Assembly: GCA_902624585.1 (NCBI GenBank)
Contig: CACNXU010000004.1
Location: forward strand, 1-49,297
Source: an uncultured Pelagibacteraceae bacterium
GTDB taxonomy: Bacteria; Pseudomonadota; Alphaproteobacteria; Pelagibacterales; Pelagibacteraceae
DNA: 49,297 nt
Reading direction: 5' to 3'
In this document: piece by piece, positions 1 to 8,660 of the stretch
Numbering within the stretch: the first letter of the stretch is position 1
How the letters are laid out: every line of letters starts with the position of its first letter
Translations under genes and position numbers: made by a program
The notes under the pieces: generated by a model
The model's database searches: none
Told to the model about the DNA's origin: nothing
Seen by the model: the letters and a program-made list of their open reading frames with translations, nothing else

Positions 1-375
1 ATACTTTCCACTTTAATTTTAACTACTTTATTAATCTTAAAATCCTTAGAAGAAAATGTAGTTTATTTTCAATCACCAACTGACATTAAATTATTAAATG
101 AATTAGAAAAAAATAAAATTAGAGTTGGAGGTATGGTTAAAAAAAATTCAATTTCGATTAATGCCAAGGAGCTAAATTTTATAATTACAGACCAAAAAAA
201 TGAAATTAATGTAACTTATTCAGGAGCTGTTCCAAATTTATTTGCTGAAGGTAAAGGTGTAGTTGCAGAAGGTTTTTTAAAAGATAGAAACTTTTTCAGC
301 GCTACAAAAATTTTAGCAAAACACGATGAAAATTATATGCCACCTGAAGTAAAAGAGGCTCTGGGGGAAAAATAA
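1..375 (+). CDS. ccmE: Cytochrome c maturation heme chaperone CcmE (5' end outside window)
   Basis: Periplasmic heme chaperone of system I cytochrome c biogenesis, which takes heme from CcmABCD and passes it to CcmF. The frame is open from base 1, so the start lies upstream; 124 residues are visible. They begin inside the hydrophobic membrane anchor (first 13 residues), followed by the beta-barrel (OB-fold) domain. The family's heme-attachment motif [12 protein letters not shown] is present, with the covalent heme ligand His at visible residue 108 (bases 322-324). A Met codon at 133 is internal and should not be taken as the start, because residues typical of CcmE precede it. The gene ends 1 base before ccmF, so the two are surely co-transcribed. 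Confidence 0.95.
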   Translation: MLSTLILTTLLILKSLEENVVYFQSPTDIKLLNELEKNKIRVGGMVKKNSISINAKELNFIITDQKNEINVTYSGAVPNLFAEGKGVVAEGFLKDRNFFSATKILAKHDENYMPPEVKEALGEK

Positions 376-376
376 A

Positions 377-2251
377 TTGATATATAGTCTAGTTGGATAT
401 TATTCTTTAGTATTAGGATTAATTGTTGGATTAACGTTATTCTATTTTTCTTTTAAAAATTTTAATAATGCAACAATATTAAATTCTAAAATATTATCTT
501 TTACATTTTTACAATTTTTTTTTGTTGTTATTAGTTTTTTGTGTTTAATTTTTTCTTTTGTTGTCTCAGATTTTAGTAATGAAACAGTTTTTAATAATTC
601 CCATACTACAAAACCTTTATTTTATAAAATAAGTGGGACTTGGGGAAATCATGAAGGAAGTTTATTATTGTGGTTATTAGTTTTAACATTTTTTATATTT
701 ATTTTTTTATTAAAAACAAAAAATCAACCAATAAAGTACAAAATATTAACTTTAGTTTTTCAGCAAGTAATAATTATTGGATTTTTTATTTTTTTAATAA
801 AGACATCAAATCCATTTAATTATCTTTTCCCTATACCAGTTGAGGGATTGGGTTTAAATCCAATTTTACAGGACCCAGCTTTAGCAATTCATCCACCAAT
901 TTTATATTTAGGGTATGTTGGATCATCGATAATTTTTTCATCAGTATTGTCTGCGACAGCTTTAAAAATGATCTCAATTAGCTGGGCAACTCATATTAAA
1001 AAATGGATCCTGACTTCATGGATATTTTTAACATTAGGCATTTTACTTGGATCAATATGGGCTTATTATGAGTTGGGATGGGGAGGATTTTGGTTTTGGG
1101 ATCCGGTGGAAAATGTATCGTTAATGCCATGGCTTGCATTAACTACTCTATTACATTGTATTATGGTTCTAGAAAAAAAAAATATTTTAAGTTCATGGAC
1201 AATTATTCTTTCAATAGCAACGTTCACTTTAAGTATGTGTGGAACTTTTCTTGTAAGATCAGGTATTTTAAATTCTGTACATACATTTGCAAATGATCCA
1301 GAGAGAGGTGTTTTTATATTAATTTTTCTATTTATATTAATTTTTTTATCATTATTTATTTTTTTCTTTTTTCACAAGGATAATGAAAAAAATTCCAATC
1401 AGTTTTTTTGGCTAAGTAAAGAAACATCAATTTTAATAAATAATTGGTTTATGATGTATTTTTTGTCTGTCGTTTTAATTGGAACTGTTTATCCTATATT
1501 TTTAGACGTTATATCCTCAGAAAAAATATCAGTAGGTCCTCCTTTTTATCATAAGTTAATAATACCATTTTTAATTCCATTTTTACTAATGATGGCAATA
1601 GGACCTAAATTAAAATGGATAAAGTCAGATTTTGAGAATAAATTTTACCTTATTTGCTTATTGTTAATATCAATTTTCTTAGCTTATTTTATATTAAAAA
1701 GTTTTAATCAGAAAATTTTGATTAATACAATTTTGATATCAAGTGCACTTTATTTATTTTTTATAACAATTAGAGATTTTTTTGTTAAGAAATATAAAAA
1801 CTTGTCTCAAAATATTTCTCATTTTGGATTTAGTTTATTAATTTTAAGTATTTTATTTAACAATCTTTTTTCAAGCGAAATCATAACTAATTTAAAGGTG
1901 GGTGAAACTTTTGAAAATTCAAAAGTAAATATATATTTTGAGAGTATAGACTCAAAAAAAAGTAAAAATTATGACTCAATTATTGCAAATTTTATTATTC
2001 GAAACTCAAATGGAGAGAAAGACAAACTTTCACCAGAGTTAAGAATTTATAACCAACCTGTTATTGCTACAAGTGAAGCTGATATCAAAACAAGTCTTAT
2101 TTCAGATAAATTTATTGTAGTTAATTTGGTACAAAATCAAGATTATTTTAATGTAAGATACCAGGTTAAACCATTAATGATGTGGATTTGGATTTCAGTT
2201 ATATTGATATCTTTTGGTGGTTTAATTAGCTTAATAAAAAAAAAATCATGA
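377..2251 (+). CDS. ccmF: Cytochrome c heme lyase subunit CcmF
   Basis: Integral membrane subunit of the cytochrome c heme lyase that ligates heme from CcmE to apocytochrome CxxCH motifs. It has 624 residues, close to the family's usual length of about 650, with many membrane segments. The tryptophan-rich WWD signature WGGFWFWDPVEN lies at about residues 234-245, and an upstream HEGSLLLWL segment sits at about residue 92. A long periplasmic loop precedes the last membrane helix. The start is a TTG at 377, immediately after the ccmE stop; no ATG in frame would keep the first helix. The end overlaps ccmG by 4 bases (ATGA), indicating translational coupling. Confidence 0.95.
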   Translation: MIYSLVGYYSLVLGLIVGLTLFYFSFKNFNNATILNSKILSFTFLQFFFVVISFLCLIFSFVVSDFSNETVFNNSHTTKPLFYKISGTWGNHEGSLLLWLLVLTFFIFIFLLKTKNQPIKYKILTLVFQQVIIIGFFIFLIKTSNPFNYLFPIPVEGLGLNPILQDPALAIHPPILYLGYVGSSIIFSSVLSATALKMISISWATHIKKWILTSWIFLTLGILLGSIWAYYELGWGGFWFWDPVENVSLMPWLALTTLLHCIMVLEKKNILSSWTIILSIATFTLSMCGTFLVRSGILNSVHTFANDPERGVFILIFLFILIFLSLFIFFFFHKDNEKNSNQFFWLSKETSILINNWFMMYFLSVVLIGTVYPIFLDVISSEKISVGPPFYHKLIIPFLIPFLLMMAIGPKLKWIKSDFENKFYLICLLLISIFLAYFILKSFNQKILINTILISSALYLFFITIRDFFVKKYKNLSQNISHFGFSLLILSILFNNLFSSEIITNLKVGETFENSKVNIYFESIDSKKSKNYDSIIANFIIRNSNGEKDKLSPELRIYNQPVIATSEADIKTSLISDKFIVVNLVQNQDYFNVRYQVKPLMMWIWISVILISFGGLISLIKKKS

Positions 2252-2766
2252 GAAACAAAATATTATCCATCTCTGTCTTTTTGTTTTTTTCTATCGTATT
2301 TGTTATTTTTTTTAAAGGTTTAAAAGAAACAAATATTTATACTCCTGATTTAGATATAAAAAAAGAAATTCCTTTTTTTCATGCCAAAGACTTTTACACA
2401 GGCAAGAAATTAAATACGTCAGATATTTTTAAATTAAATCAAACATATTTATTAAATATATGGTCTTCATGGTGTGTACCATGTAGAAAAGAGCATCCCC
2501 TCTTATTGAGTTTAAATGAAAATAAAAAAATAAACATTATAGGCATGAATTATAAAGATAATAAAATTAATGCTGAAAAATTTTTAAAAGAATTGGGCAA
2601 TCCATATAAGAGAGTATTTGAAGATTTAGAAGGAACAATTGCAATAGAGTGGGGAGCATATGGAGTTCCTGAAACTTTTTTGATTTACAATAATAAAATA
2701 ATTAGAAAATATATAGGACCCTTAAACTTAAATATTATTGAGGAAATAAAATTATTAATTAAATGA
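2248..2766 (+). CDS. ccmG: Thiol:disulfide interchange protein CcmG/DsbE
   Basis: Membrane-anchored periplasmic thioredoxin-like protein that keeps the CxxC cysteines of apocytochrome c and CcmH reduced before heme attachment. It has 172 residues: an N-terminal anchor helix (about residues 5-22), then a thioredoxin fold with the active site WCVPCRKEHP (Cys76 and Cys79). The family's GVPETF cis-proline segment follows near residue 137. The ATG lies inside the ccmF stop region and the 3' end overlaps ccmH by 4 bases, so ccmF, ccmG and ccmH form a coupled block. Confidence 0.93.
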   Translation: MRNKILSISVFLFFSIVFVIFFKGLKETNIYTPDLDIKKEIPFFHAKDFYTGKKLNTSDIFKLNQTYLLNIWSSWCVPCRKEHPLLLSLNENKKINIIGMNYKDNKINAEKFLKELGNPYKRVFEDLEGTIAIEWGAYGVPETFLIYNNKIIRKYIGPLNLNIIEEIKLLIK

Positions 2767-3125
2767 ATATTTTAAAAATCATTATTATTATTTTTCTTAT
2801 TTATCCAACAAGCAATCTTAAAGCGGAAGATTTAGAAATGAAAAATAAAATAACTAAAAATTTACGCTGTCTTATCTGTCAAGGCCAGTCTGTCTATGAC
2901 TCAGACTCTGAATTTGCCAATAGTTTAAAAATTATAGTTGATAAAAAAATTAATGAAGGTCTTTCAGAGGATCAAATATATGAATTTTTCAAGAACAAGT
3001 ATGGAGAATGGATACTTTATGATCCTGGATTAAATAAAAATACTTATATTCTTTGGTTATTGCCGTTATTGATATTTTTAGCAGGAGGTGCAATAATCTA
3101 TAATAGTTTTATAGTTAAAAAATAA
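2763..3125 (+). CDS. ccmH: Cytochrome c biogenesis protein CcmH (short form)
   Basis: Periplasmic thiol-redox subunit of the heme lyase complex. Its 120 residues comprise an N-terminal signal or anchor, the signature LRCLICQGQS with the redox pair Cys36 and Cys39, a three-helix domain and a C-terminal membrane helix (about residues 97-116). This is the short CcmH/CcmL form; it lacks the TPR-containing CcmI-like extension of E. coli CcmH. No separate ccmI follows, because the next gene is an unrelated beta-barrel protein. The ATG overlaps the ccmG stop (ATGA). Confidence 0.93.
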   Translation: MNILKIIIIIFLIYPTSNLKAEDLEMKNKITKNLRCLICQGQSVYDSDSEFANSLKIIVDKKINEGLSEDQIYEFFKNKYGEWILYDPGLNKNTYILWLLPLLIFLAGGAIIYNSFIVKK

Positions 3126-3133
3126 ATTAATCT

Positions 3134-3649
3134 ATGACCACTCTTAAAAAATTTATAATTAATGTTTTTATAATCATATTTGCTTTTTCATCAATTGCTG
3201 AGGAAAAAGTTTCAAATGAACAAAATACTGAATTTAGTGTTTATACAGGAATGTTTGATTTTAGCGATGATGGAAAAAGATCAACTTTAATTGGTTTTCA
3301 GCATCAAAACGAAAATTTAAATAGAGACACTTTTTTAGGAAACCTCTCCCCAATAACTGGATTTTTAATAACAGCTGATAACGCAGGATATGTTTACACA
3401 GGTGTTCAGGCTCAATATAAATTAGGAGCATTAAATCTAACTCCTAGCTTTACACCAGGAATATATCACGAAGGAGATGGTAAAGATTTAGGTCATTTAA
3501 TTGAATTCAAAAGTGAACTACAAATTTCACTTGATTTATCAAAAACAAGTGAATTAGGCTTTTCTTACAATCATATATCTAATGCTAGTTTAGGAGATAA
3601 AAATCCTGGGGCAAATAGTTATATGTTTAATTTTTTTAAAAACTTTTAA
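3134..3649 (+). CDS. PagL-like acyloxyacyl hydrolase-family outer-membrane protein
   Basis: Probable outer-membrane beta-barrel protein of the lipid A 3-O-deacylase (PagL) family. Its 171 residues begin with a Sec signal peptide (hydrophobic residues about 8-20, then an Ala-Glu cleavage region). Alternating beta-strand-like sequence follows, ending in an aromatic C-terminus (FNFFKNF). The C-terminal motif NHISNASLGDKNPGANSY aligns with the PagL segment that carries the catalytic His and Ser (HxSN). Where I recall the catalytic Glu in Pseudomonas PagL (12 residues after the Ser) this protein has Asn. Deacylase activity is therefore uncertain. It lies 8 bases after ccmH and 9 before the next dehydrogenase, so it shares a transcript with one or both. 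Confidence 0.65.
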   Translation: MTTLKKFIINVFIIIFAFSSIAEEKVSNEQNTEFSVYTGMFDFSDDGKRSTLIGFQHQNENLNRDTFLGNLSPITGFLITADNAGYVYTGVQAQYKLGALNLTPSFTPGIYHEGDGKDLGHLIEFKSELQISLDLSKTSELGFSYNHISNASLGDKNPGANSYMFNFFKNF

Positions 3650-3658
3650 AAGGTAATC

Positions 3659-4810
3659 ATGAATTTAAATGATTGTCATAATTTTAGTGATTTTAGAAAA
3701 CTTGCTAAAAAAAAATTGCCATCACCAATTTTTCACTACATAGATGGGGCTGCAGATGATGAAATCACTTACGCTAGAAATACAAGCGCATTTGATGATG
3801 TTGATTTAGTGCCAAATGTTTTAAGAGGTGTAGAGAATGTGGATTTATCGACAACAATATTTGGAAAAAAATTAGATTTACCTTTTTATTTATCACCTAC
3901 CGCCTTACAGAGATTATTTCATTATGATGGTGAAAGAGCTGTGGGTAAAGCAGCTAAAAAATATAATACCATGTTTGGGGTATCGGCACTAGCAACAGTA
4001 AGTGTGGAGGAAATTTCTTCACTCGTTGATACGCCAAAAATGTTTCAGTTTTATTTTCATAAAGATAGAGGTTTAAATGACTCTTGTTTAGAAAGAGCAA
4101 AAGCAGCTAATTTTGATGTCATGGCTTTAACGGTTGATACAATTACAGGAGGAAACAGAGAAAGAGATTTGAGAACTGGGTTTACATCACCACCTAAACT
4201 AACATTATCAAGTTTATTTAGTTTTGCGACAAAGCCAATGTGGGGAATAAATTATTTAACAAAAGGTAAGTTTGAACTACCTCATCTTCAAGATTTTGTA
4301 AAAGAGGGTACGAGCACAAACTCTTCAATTGGAAATTATTTCTCCACAATGCTAGATCAATCAATGAACTGGAAAGATGCCGAACAACTTTGCTCTAAAT
4401 GGGGAGGTCATTTCGCTTTGAAAGGTGTTATGAGTGTCGAAGATGCAAAAAGAGCTGTAGATATTGGATGCACAGGAATAATGGTTTCAAATCATGGTGG
4501 AAGACAACTTGATGGATCAAGATCACCTTTTGATCAACTTGCTGAAATCGTTGATGCTGTTGGTGACAAGCTGGATGTGATCTGTGAGGGGGGAATTCAC
4601 AGAGGAACTCATATGCTTAAAGCATTGTCATTAGGTGCAAAAGCATGTTCTGGTGGCAGACTTTACTTATATGCTTTAGCAGCAGCTGGACAAGCAGGCG
4701 TTGAGAGAGCTTTAGAGAAGTATAAATCTGAATTAATTAGAGATATGAAGTTGATGGGATGTACAAAGATAAGTGATCTTAATAGAAATAATTTAAGATT
4801 TAGAAAATAA
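3659..4810 (+). CDS. FMN-dependent alpha-hydroxyacid dehydrogenase, copy 1 (LldD/glycolate oxidase family)
   Basis: FMN-dependent L-2-hydroxyacid dehydrogenase family protein (L-lactate dehydrogenase, glycolate oxidase and mandelate dehydrogenase group), expected to oxidise a 2-hydroxyacid to a 2-oxoacid. It has 383 residues in a TIM barrel. Visible motifs are the N-terminal FHYIDGAADDE, a TVDTITGGNRERD segment and the active-site SNHGGRQLDG with the catalytic base His279. The FMN phosphate loop is unusual: the family's DGGxRRG reads EGGIHRG (Glu310, His314), whereas the later Gly-Arg pair (Arg334) is kept. It is a tandem paralog of the next gene, 4 bases away, with the catalytic His at the same residue number. 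The substrate cannot be read from the sequence. Confidence 0.85.
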   Translation: MNLNDCHNFSDFRKLAKKKLPSPIFHYIDGAADDEITYARNTSAFDDVDLVPNVLRGVENVDLSTTIFGKKLDLPFYLSPTALQRLFHYDGERAVGKAAKKYNTMFGVSALATVSVEEISSLVDTPKMFQFYFHKDRGLNDSCLERAKAANFDVMALTVDTITGGNRERDLRTGFTSPPKLTLSSLFSFATKPMWGINYLTKGKFELPHLQDFVKEGTSTNSSIGNYFSTMLDQSMNWKDAEQLCSKWGGHFALKGVMSVEDAKRAVDIGCTGIMVSNHGGRQLDGSRSPFDQLAEIVDAVGDKLDVICEGGIHRGTHMLKALSLGAKACSGGRLYLYALAAAGQAGVERALEKYKSELIRDMKLMGCTKISDLNRNNLRFRK

Positions 4811-4814
4811 AATC

Positions 4815-5966
4815 ATGAACATTAAGGACTGTTATAATTTTGATGATTTCAGAAAATTAGCAAAAAAAAAACTACCAGCACCGATTTTTCATTACATCGA
4901 TGGTGGTGCAGATGATGAAGTCACACTAAATAGAAATACAGAAGCATTTAATGATTGTGACTTGGTTCCAAATATTCTTAACAGCGTTGGTGAGCCAGAT
5001 CTATCAACAACAGTGTTTGGTAGGAAAATAAGTATGCCATTATTTTTATCACCTACAGCGATGCAAAGTTTGTATGATCCAGAAGGAGATAAAGCATCTG
5101 CGAGAGCAGCTGAAAAATTTGATACTATTTATAGTATGTCTACTATGGCGTCTTTTTCAATTGAAGAGGTCGCAAATGTTTCAAGTGGTCCGAAACTTTT
5201 TCAACTTTACATTCATAAAGATAAATCAATCACAGATGATTTAATTGATAGATGTTCTAGAGCAAATTTTGATGGCATGTGTATTACAGTTGATACTCTT
5301 GTAGCAGGTAATCGCGAACGTGATCATAGAACAGGTTTTACAACTCCACCAAAATTTACTTTGGATAGTTTATTAAGTTTTGCAATGAGACCAGGATGGG
5401 TTTTTAAATATTTTACTAACAGAAAATTTGAATTAGCAAATATTAAGAATAAGACAGATAAGGGTACCAATATTGCAAAATCAGTAATGGATTATATTAA
5501 CGAGCAATATGATCCTGCAATGAATTGGAAAGACGCTGAATATTGCATTAAAAAGTGGAACAAACCAATGGCACTAAAGGGAGTTATGTCAGTTGAAGAC
5601 GCTAAGAAAGCAATTGATATTGGTTGTACAGCAATAATGATATCAAACCATGGGGGAAGACAACTTGATGGTTCAAGGTCTCCTTTTGATCAAGTAAAAG
5701 CAATTTCTGATGCAGTAGGTGATAAATTGGAAATTATTTTAGATGGTGGCGTAAGAAGAGGAACGCATGTTTTAAAGGCATTGGCTGCAGGAGCAACAGC
5801 ATGTAGTTTTGGAAAAGCATTTCTTTTTAGTTTGGGAGCTGGTGGACAAAAAGGCGTTGAAAGATTGTTGGAAAATATGCAAAAAGAAATAAGACGTAAT
5901 ATGGTGTTAATGGGCTGTAAATCTGTAAAAAATCTTGATGCGTCAAAAATAGTATACCGAAATTAA
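4815..5966 (+). CDS. FMN-dependent alpha-hydroxyacid dehydrogenase, copy 2 (LldD/glycolate oxidase family)
   Basis: Second member of a tandem pair of FMN-dependent 2-hydroxyacid dehydrogenases. It has the same length as copy 1 (383 residues) and aligns without net gaps. It has FHYIDGGADDE near the N-terminus, LVAGNRERDHRTGF in the middle and SNHGGRQLDG with the catalytic His279. Unlike copy 1, the FMN phosphate loop is canonical (DGGVRRG: Asp310, Arg314), but the later family Gly-Arg pair reads Gly-Lys (Lys334). It is probably co-transcribed with copy 1. Nearby GlcD-like and D-2-hydroxyacid dehydrogenase genes suggest a role in lactate, glycolate or related 2-hydroxyacid use; the exact substrate is unknown. 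Confidence 0.87.
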   Translation: MNIKDCYNFDDFRKLAKKKLPAPIFHYIDGGADDEVTLNRNTEAFNDCDLVPNILNSVGEPDLSTTVFGRKISMPLFLSPTAMQSLYDPEGDKASARAAEKFDTIYSMSTMASFSIEEVANVSSGPKLFQLYIHKDKSITDDLIDRCSRANFDGMCITVDTLVAGNRERDHRTGFTTPPKFTLDSLLSFAMRPGWVFKYFTNRKFELANIKNKTDKGTNIAKSVMDYINEQYDPAMNWKDAEYCIKKWNKPMALKGVMSVEDAKKAIDIGCTAIMISNHGGRQLDGSRSPFDQVKAISDAVGDKLEIILDGGVRRGTHVLKALAAGATACSFGKAFLFSLGAGGQKGVERLLENMQKEIRRNMVLMGCKSVKNLDASKIVYRN

Positions 5967-6070
5967 ATACTGCTTAAATTCAGCTTTAATTGATTAATAT
6001 TAACAAATTTATTTTTCAATTCAGAATAGACAAAAAAGTTTTTTTCGTTTAGTTTGGCGACTTTAATTTT
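5967..6070. other. Intergenic region upstream of the aminotransferase
   Basis: This gap of 104 bases is one of the longer ones in the window. It is almost pure A/T with runs of A and T. I see no stem-loop strong enough to call and no promoter pair with good spacing, although it must hold whatever start signal the aminotransferase uses. No Shine-Dalgarno sequence precedes the ATG at 6071. Confidence 0.4.
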
Positions 6071-7237
6071 ATGAAATTAGCTGAGTCATTAAATAGATTA
6101 GGTACTGAAAGTGCTTTCACAGTTTTAGCTGAAGCTAAAAAACTTGAAGCACAAGGTAAACCAATGATTCATTTAGGTTTAGGTCAACCTGATTTTAAAA
6201 CACCTAAGCATGTTGTTGAAGCTGCAAAAAAAGCTTTGGATGATGGTCATCATGGTTATGTTATGTCTAATGGTATTCCAGAATGTAGGCAAGCGGTAAC
6301 TAGATGGATTAAAAAGCGTTATAATGCAGACGTTGATTTCGAGAGAATACTTATTATGCCAGGTGGTAAACCAACCATGCATTATGCTATTCAATGTTTT
6401 GGTGAACCAGGCGCTGAAATAATTCACCCAACACCTGCATTTCCAATTTATGAGTCTATGATAAATTATACTGGTTCAAAAGCAGTGTCATATGACTTAA
6501 CAGAAGATAAGGACTTAAAATTTAATGCAGATAAAATTTTGTCCTTAATAACTGATAAAACTAGATTGTTAATTTTAATTAATCCAAACAATCCAACAGG
6601 AAGTTTTGTAGAAAAACCAGAAATTGACAAGTTAGCTGAAGGATTAAAAAAACATCCACATGTAACAATTTTAAGTGATGAAATTTATAGTAGACAAATA
6701 TTTGACGACAAAGAAATGCCAACCTTTTTTAATTATCCTGAGTTACGAGATAGATTAATTGTCCTAGAAGGCTGGAGTAAAGCTTATTCAATGACTGGTT
6801 GGAGACTTGGTTGGAGCTTTTGGCCAGAACACTTAGTTGAACATGTAAACAAATTATTAATCAATAGTGTATCATGTGTAAATGCTGCTGCACAGTTTGC
6901 AGGTATTGCAGCTTTAGATGGTCCAGATGACTCAATTCATGAAATGATGGAAAAATTTACTCAAAGAAGAAAACTAATACACGAGGGATTAAACAGTCTA
7001 CCTGGTGTTGAATGCAGTTTACCTGGAGGCGCTTTTTATGCATTTCCAAAAGTGATAGAAACTGGAATGAATGGTTCTGAATTTTGCAAAAAAGCAATGC
7101 ATGAAGCTGGAGTTGCTATTGTTCCAGGAACAGCTTTTGGTAAAACTTGTCAAGATTACGTAAGATTTAGTTTTGCAGCTTCTAGAGATAATATTTCTCA
7201 AGCATTAGACAATATAAAAAAAATGCTTACTAAATAA
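6071..7237 (+). CDS. Class I/II pyridoxal-phosphate aminotransferase (AspB-like)
   Basis: Fold-type I PLP aminotransferase expected to move an amino group between an amino acid and a 2-oxoacid in the cytoplasm. It has 388 residues, typical of aspartate/aromatic-type class I enzymes. Motifs in order: HLGLGQPDF near residue 34, the LINPNNPTGSF segment, SDEIYS, and the PLP lysine Lys237 in SKAYSMTGWRLGW. A C-terminal VRFSFAASRDNI segment includes the substrate-carboxylate Arg. It lies between hydroxyacid dehydrogenases, so it could aminate the 2-oxoacids they produce; that link is inferred from position only. The specific substrate is not evident. Confidence 0.85.
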   Translation: MKLAESLNRLGTESAFTVLAEAKKLEAQGKPMIHLGLGQPDFKTPKHVVEAAKKALDDGHHGYVMSNGIPECRQAVTRWIKKRYNADVDFERILIMPGGKPTMHYAIQCFGEPGAEIIHPTPAFPIYESMINYTGSKAVSYDLTEDKDLKFNADKILSLITDKTRLLILINPNNPTGSFVEKPEIDKLAEGLKKHPHVTILSDEIYSRQIFDDKEMPTFFNYPELRDRLIVLEGWSKAYSMTGWRLGWSFWPEHLVEHVNKLLINSVSCVNAAAQFAGIAALDGPDDSIHEMMEKFTQRRKLIHEGLNSLPGVECSLPGGAFYAFPKVIETGMNGSEFCKKAMHEAGVAIVPGTAFGKTCQDYVRFSFAASRDNISQALDNIKKMLTK

Positions 7238-7275
7238 GCTGTATTTTATTCAAATTTTTTATTATTATCGCCATA

Positions 7276-8649
7276 ATGAATGAACAAGTTAAAAGTGAAT
7301 TAAAAAAAATCTTTAACGGAAGATTTTCCACATCTGAGTCAACAAGAGCAAATTATGCAAGAGGTGAGGATACTTATGACCCTATATTGTCACAAGCAGT
7401 TGTATTCCCAGAGACAAATGAGGAAGTTTCTCAAATTTTAAAATTATGCAATGAGCACAAAATACCAGTTGTACCTTTCGGAACGGGAACTTCCTTAGAG
7501 GGAAACGCTGTTGGTAACTCAAATGGAATAACAATTTCATTAGAAAAAATGAATAAAGTTTTGTCGGTAAATGCTGAAGATTTTGACTGCAGAGTTCAAG
7601 CTAATGTCACCAGAAAACAATTAAATGAATATTTAAGAGAAGACGGTGTTTTTTTTCCAATTGACCCAGGTGCTGACGCTGCATTAGGAGGCATGGCATC
7701 AACATCTGCTTCGGGAACAATGGCTGTTAAATATGGAACAATGAGAACAGTTATTTCAGGCTTAACAGTAATTTTACCAAATGGTGATATAATTAAGACA
7801 GGAGCTCGAACAAAAAAAACATCAGCTGGTTATAATTTAACAAACTTATTTATAGGATCTGAAGGCACTCTTGGTATAATTACTGAGGTGCAACTTAGAT
7901 TGTCACCAATTCCTGAAAGTATTATGAGTGCTGTATGCTATTTTCCCGATCTAGCTTCAGCAGTTAAAACTGCACAAGAAGTCATACAATATGGAGTACC
8001 TATTGCGAGAATTGAAATGCTCAATAAAGATCAAATGGAAATAAGTATTAAGTATTCTAAGTTAGATAATATTAAAGCATCTCCAACTTTATTTTTTGAG
8101 TTTCATGGTAGTGAGACAACAAACAATGAGTCAATAAGTATTGTTGAAGAATTATCTAAAAATAATAATGGCAGTGATTTTCAGTGGGCATCTTCTCCAG
8201 AAGAACAAAAAAAATTGTGGAAAGCAAGACATGATGTTTATTATTCAGTAAAAGCTTTAGGTGACAATATGAAAGTTTATTCAACAGATGTTTGTGTACC
8301 AATATCTAGATTGGTTGAATGTATTTCCTGGGCTGAAAAAGAGGTCAAAAGATTGGGACTTACTGCTCCAATGGTTGGACACGTCGGTGATGGAAATTTT
8401 CATTCAATAGTTTTATACGACCCACAGGATAAAGAAAAACAAAAAAAAATAAGACAGTATAGCGATGACTTAATCAGTAAAGCTCTAGAATTAGAAGGCA
8501 CTATCACAGGTGAGCATGGTATTGGACTCCAAAAGAAACATTATCTTTTAAAAGAACATCACGATAACGTTCCTGTTATGAAAGCAATTAAGAGAAGTTT
8601 AGATGTTAACAATATTATGAATCCAGGAAAAGTTTTTGATTTAAACTAA
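7276..8649 (+). CDS. FAD-linked 2-hydroxyacid dehydrogenase (GlcD / D-lactate dehydrogenase type)
   Basis: FAD-binding oxidoreductase of the vanillyl-alcohol-oxidase fold that oxidises a D-2-hydroxyacid such as D-lactate or glycolate and passes electrons to the respiratory chain. Its 457 residues match GlcD and bacterial DLD lengths. The FAD-binding part shows PFGTGTSLEGNAVG, a long glycine/alanine-rich stretch starting GADAALGGMAS and FIGSEGTLGIITE. The C-terminal cap domain has GHVGDGNFHS and GEHGIGLQKKHYL, the His-rich region that contacts substrate, and ends IMNPGKVFD. No GlcE or GlcF partner adjoins it, which favours a stand-alone DLD-like enzyme over the three-subunit glycolate oxidase. 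It is followed after 11 bases by a D-2-hydroxyacid dehydrogenase. Confidence 0.87.
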   Translation: MNEQVKSELKKIFNGRFSTSESTRANYARGEDTYDPILSQAVVFPETNEEVSQILKLCNEHKIPVVPFGTGTSLEGNAVGNSNGITISLEKMNKVLSVNAEDFDCRVQANVTRKQLNEYLREDGVFFPIDPGADAALGGMASTSASGTMAVKYGTMRTVISGLTVILPNGDIIKTGARTKKTSAGYNLTNLFIGSEGTLGIITEVQLRLSPIPESIMSAVCYFPDLASAVKTAQEVIQYGVPIARIEMLNKDQMEISIKYSKLDNIKASPTLFFEFHGSETTNNESISIVEELSKNNNGSDFQWASSPEEQKKLWKARHDVYYSVKALGDNMKVYSTDVCVPISRLVECISWAEKEVKRLGLTAPMVGHVGDGNFHSIVLYDPQDKEKQKKIRQYSDDLISKALELEGTITGEHGIGLQKKHYLLKEHHDNVPVMKAIKRSLDVNNIMNPGKVFDLN

Positions 8650-8660
8650 TCAAAATAGTC

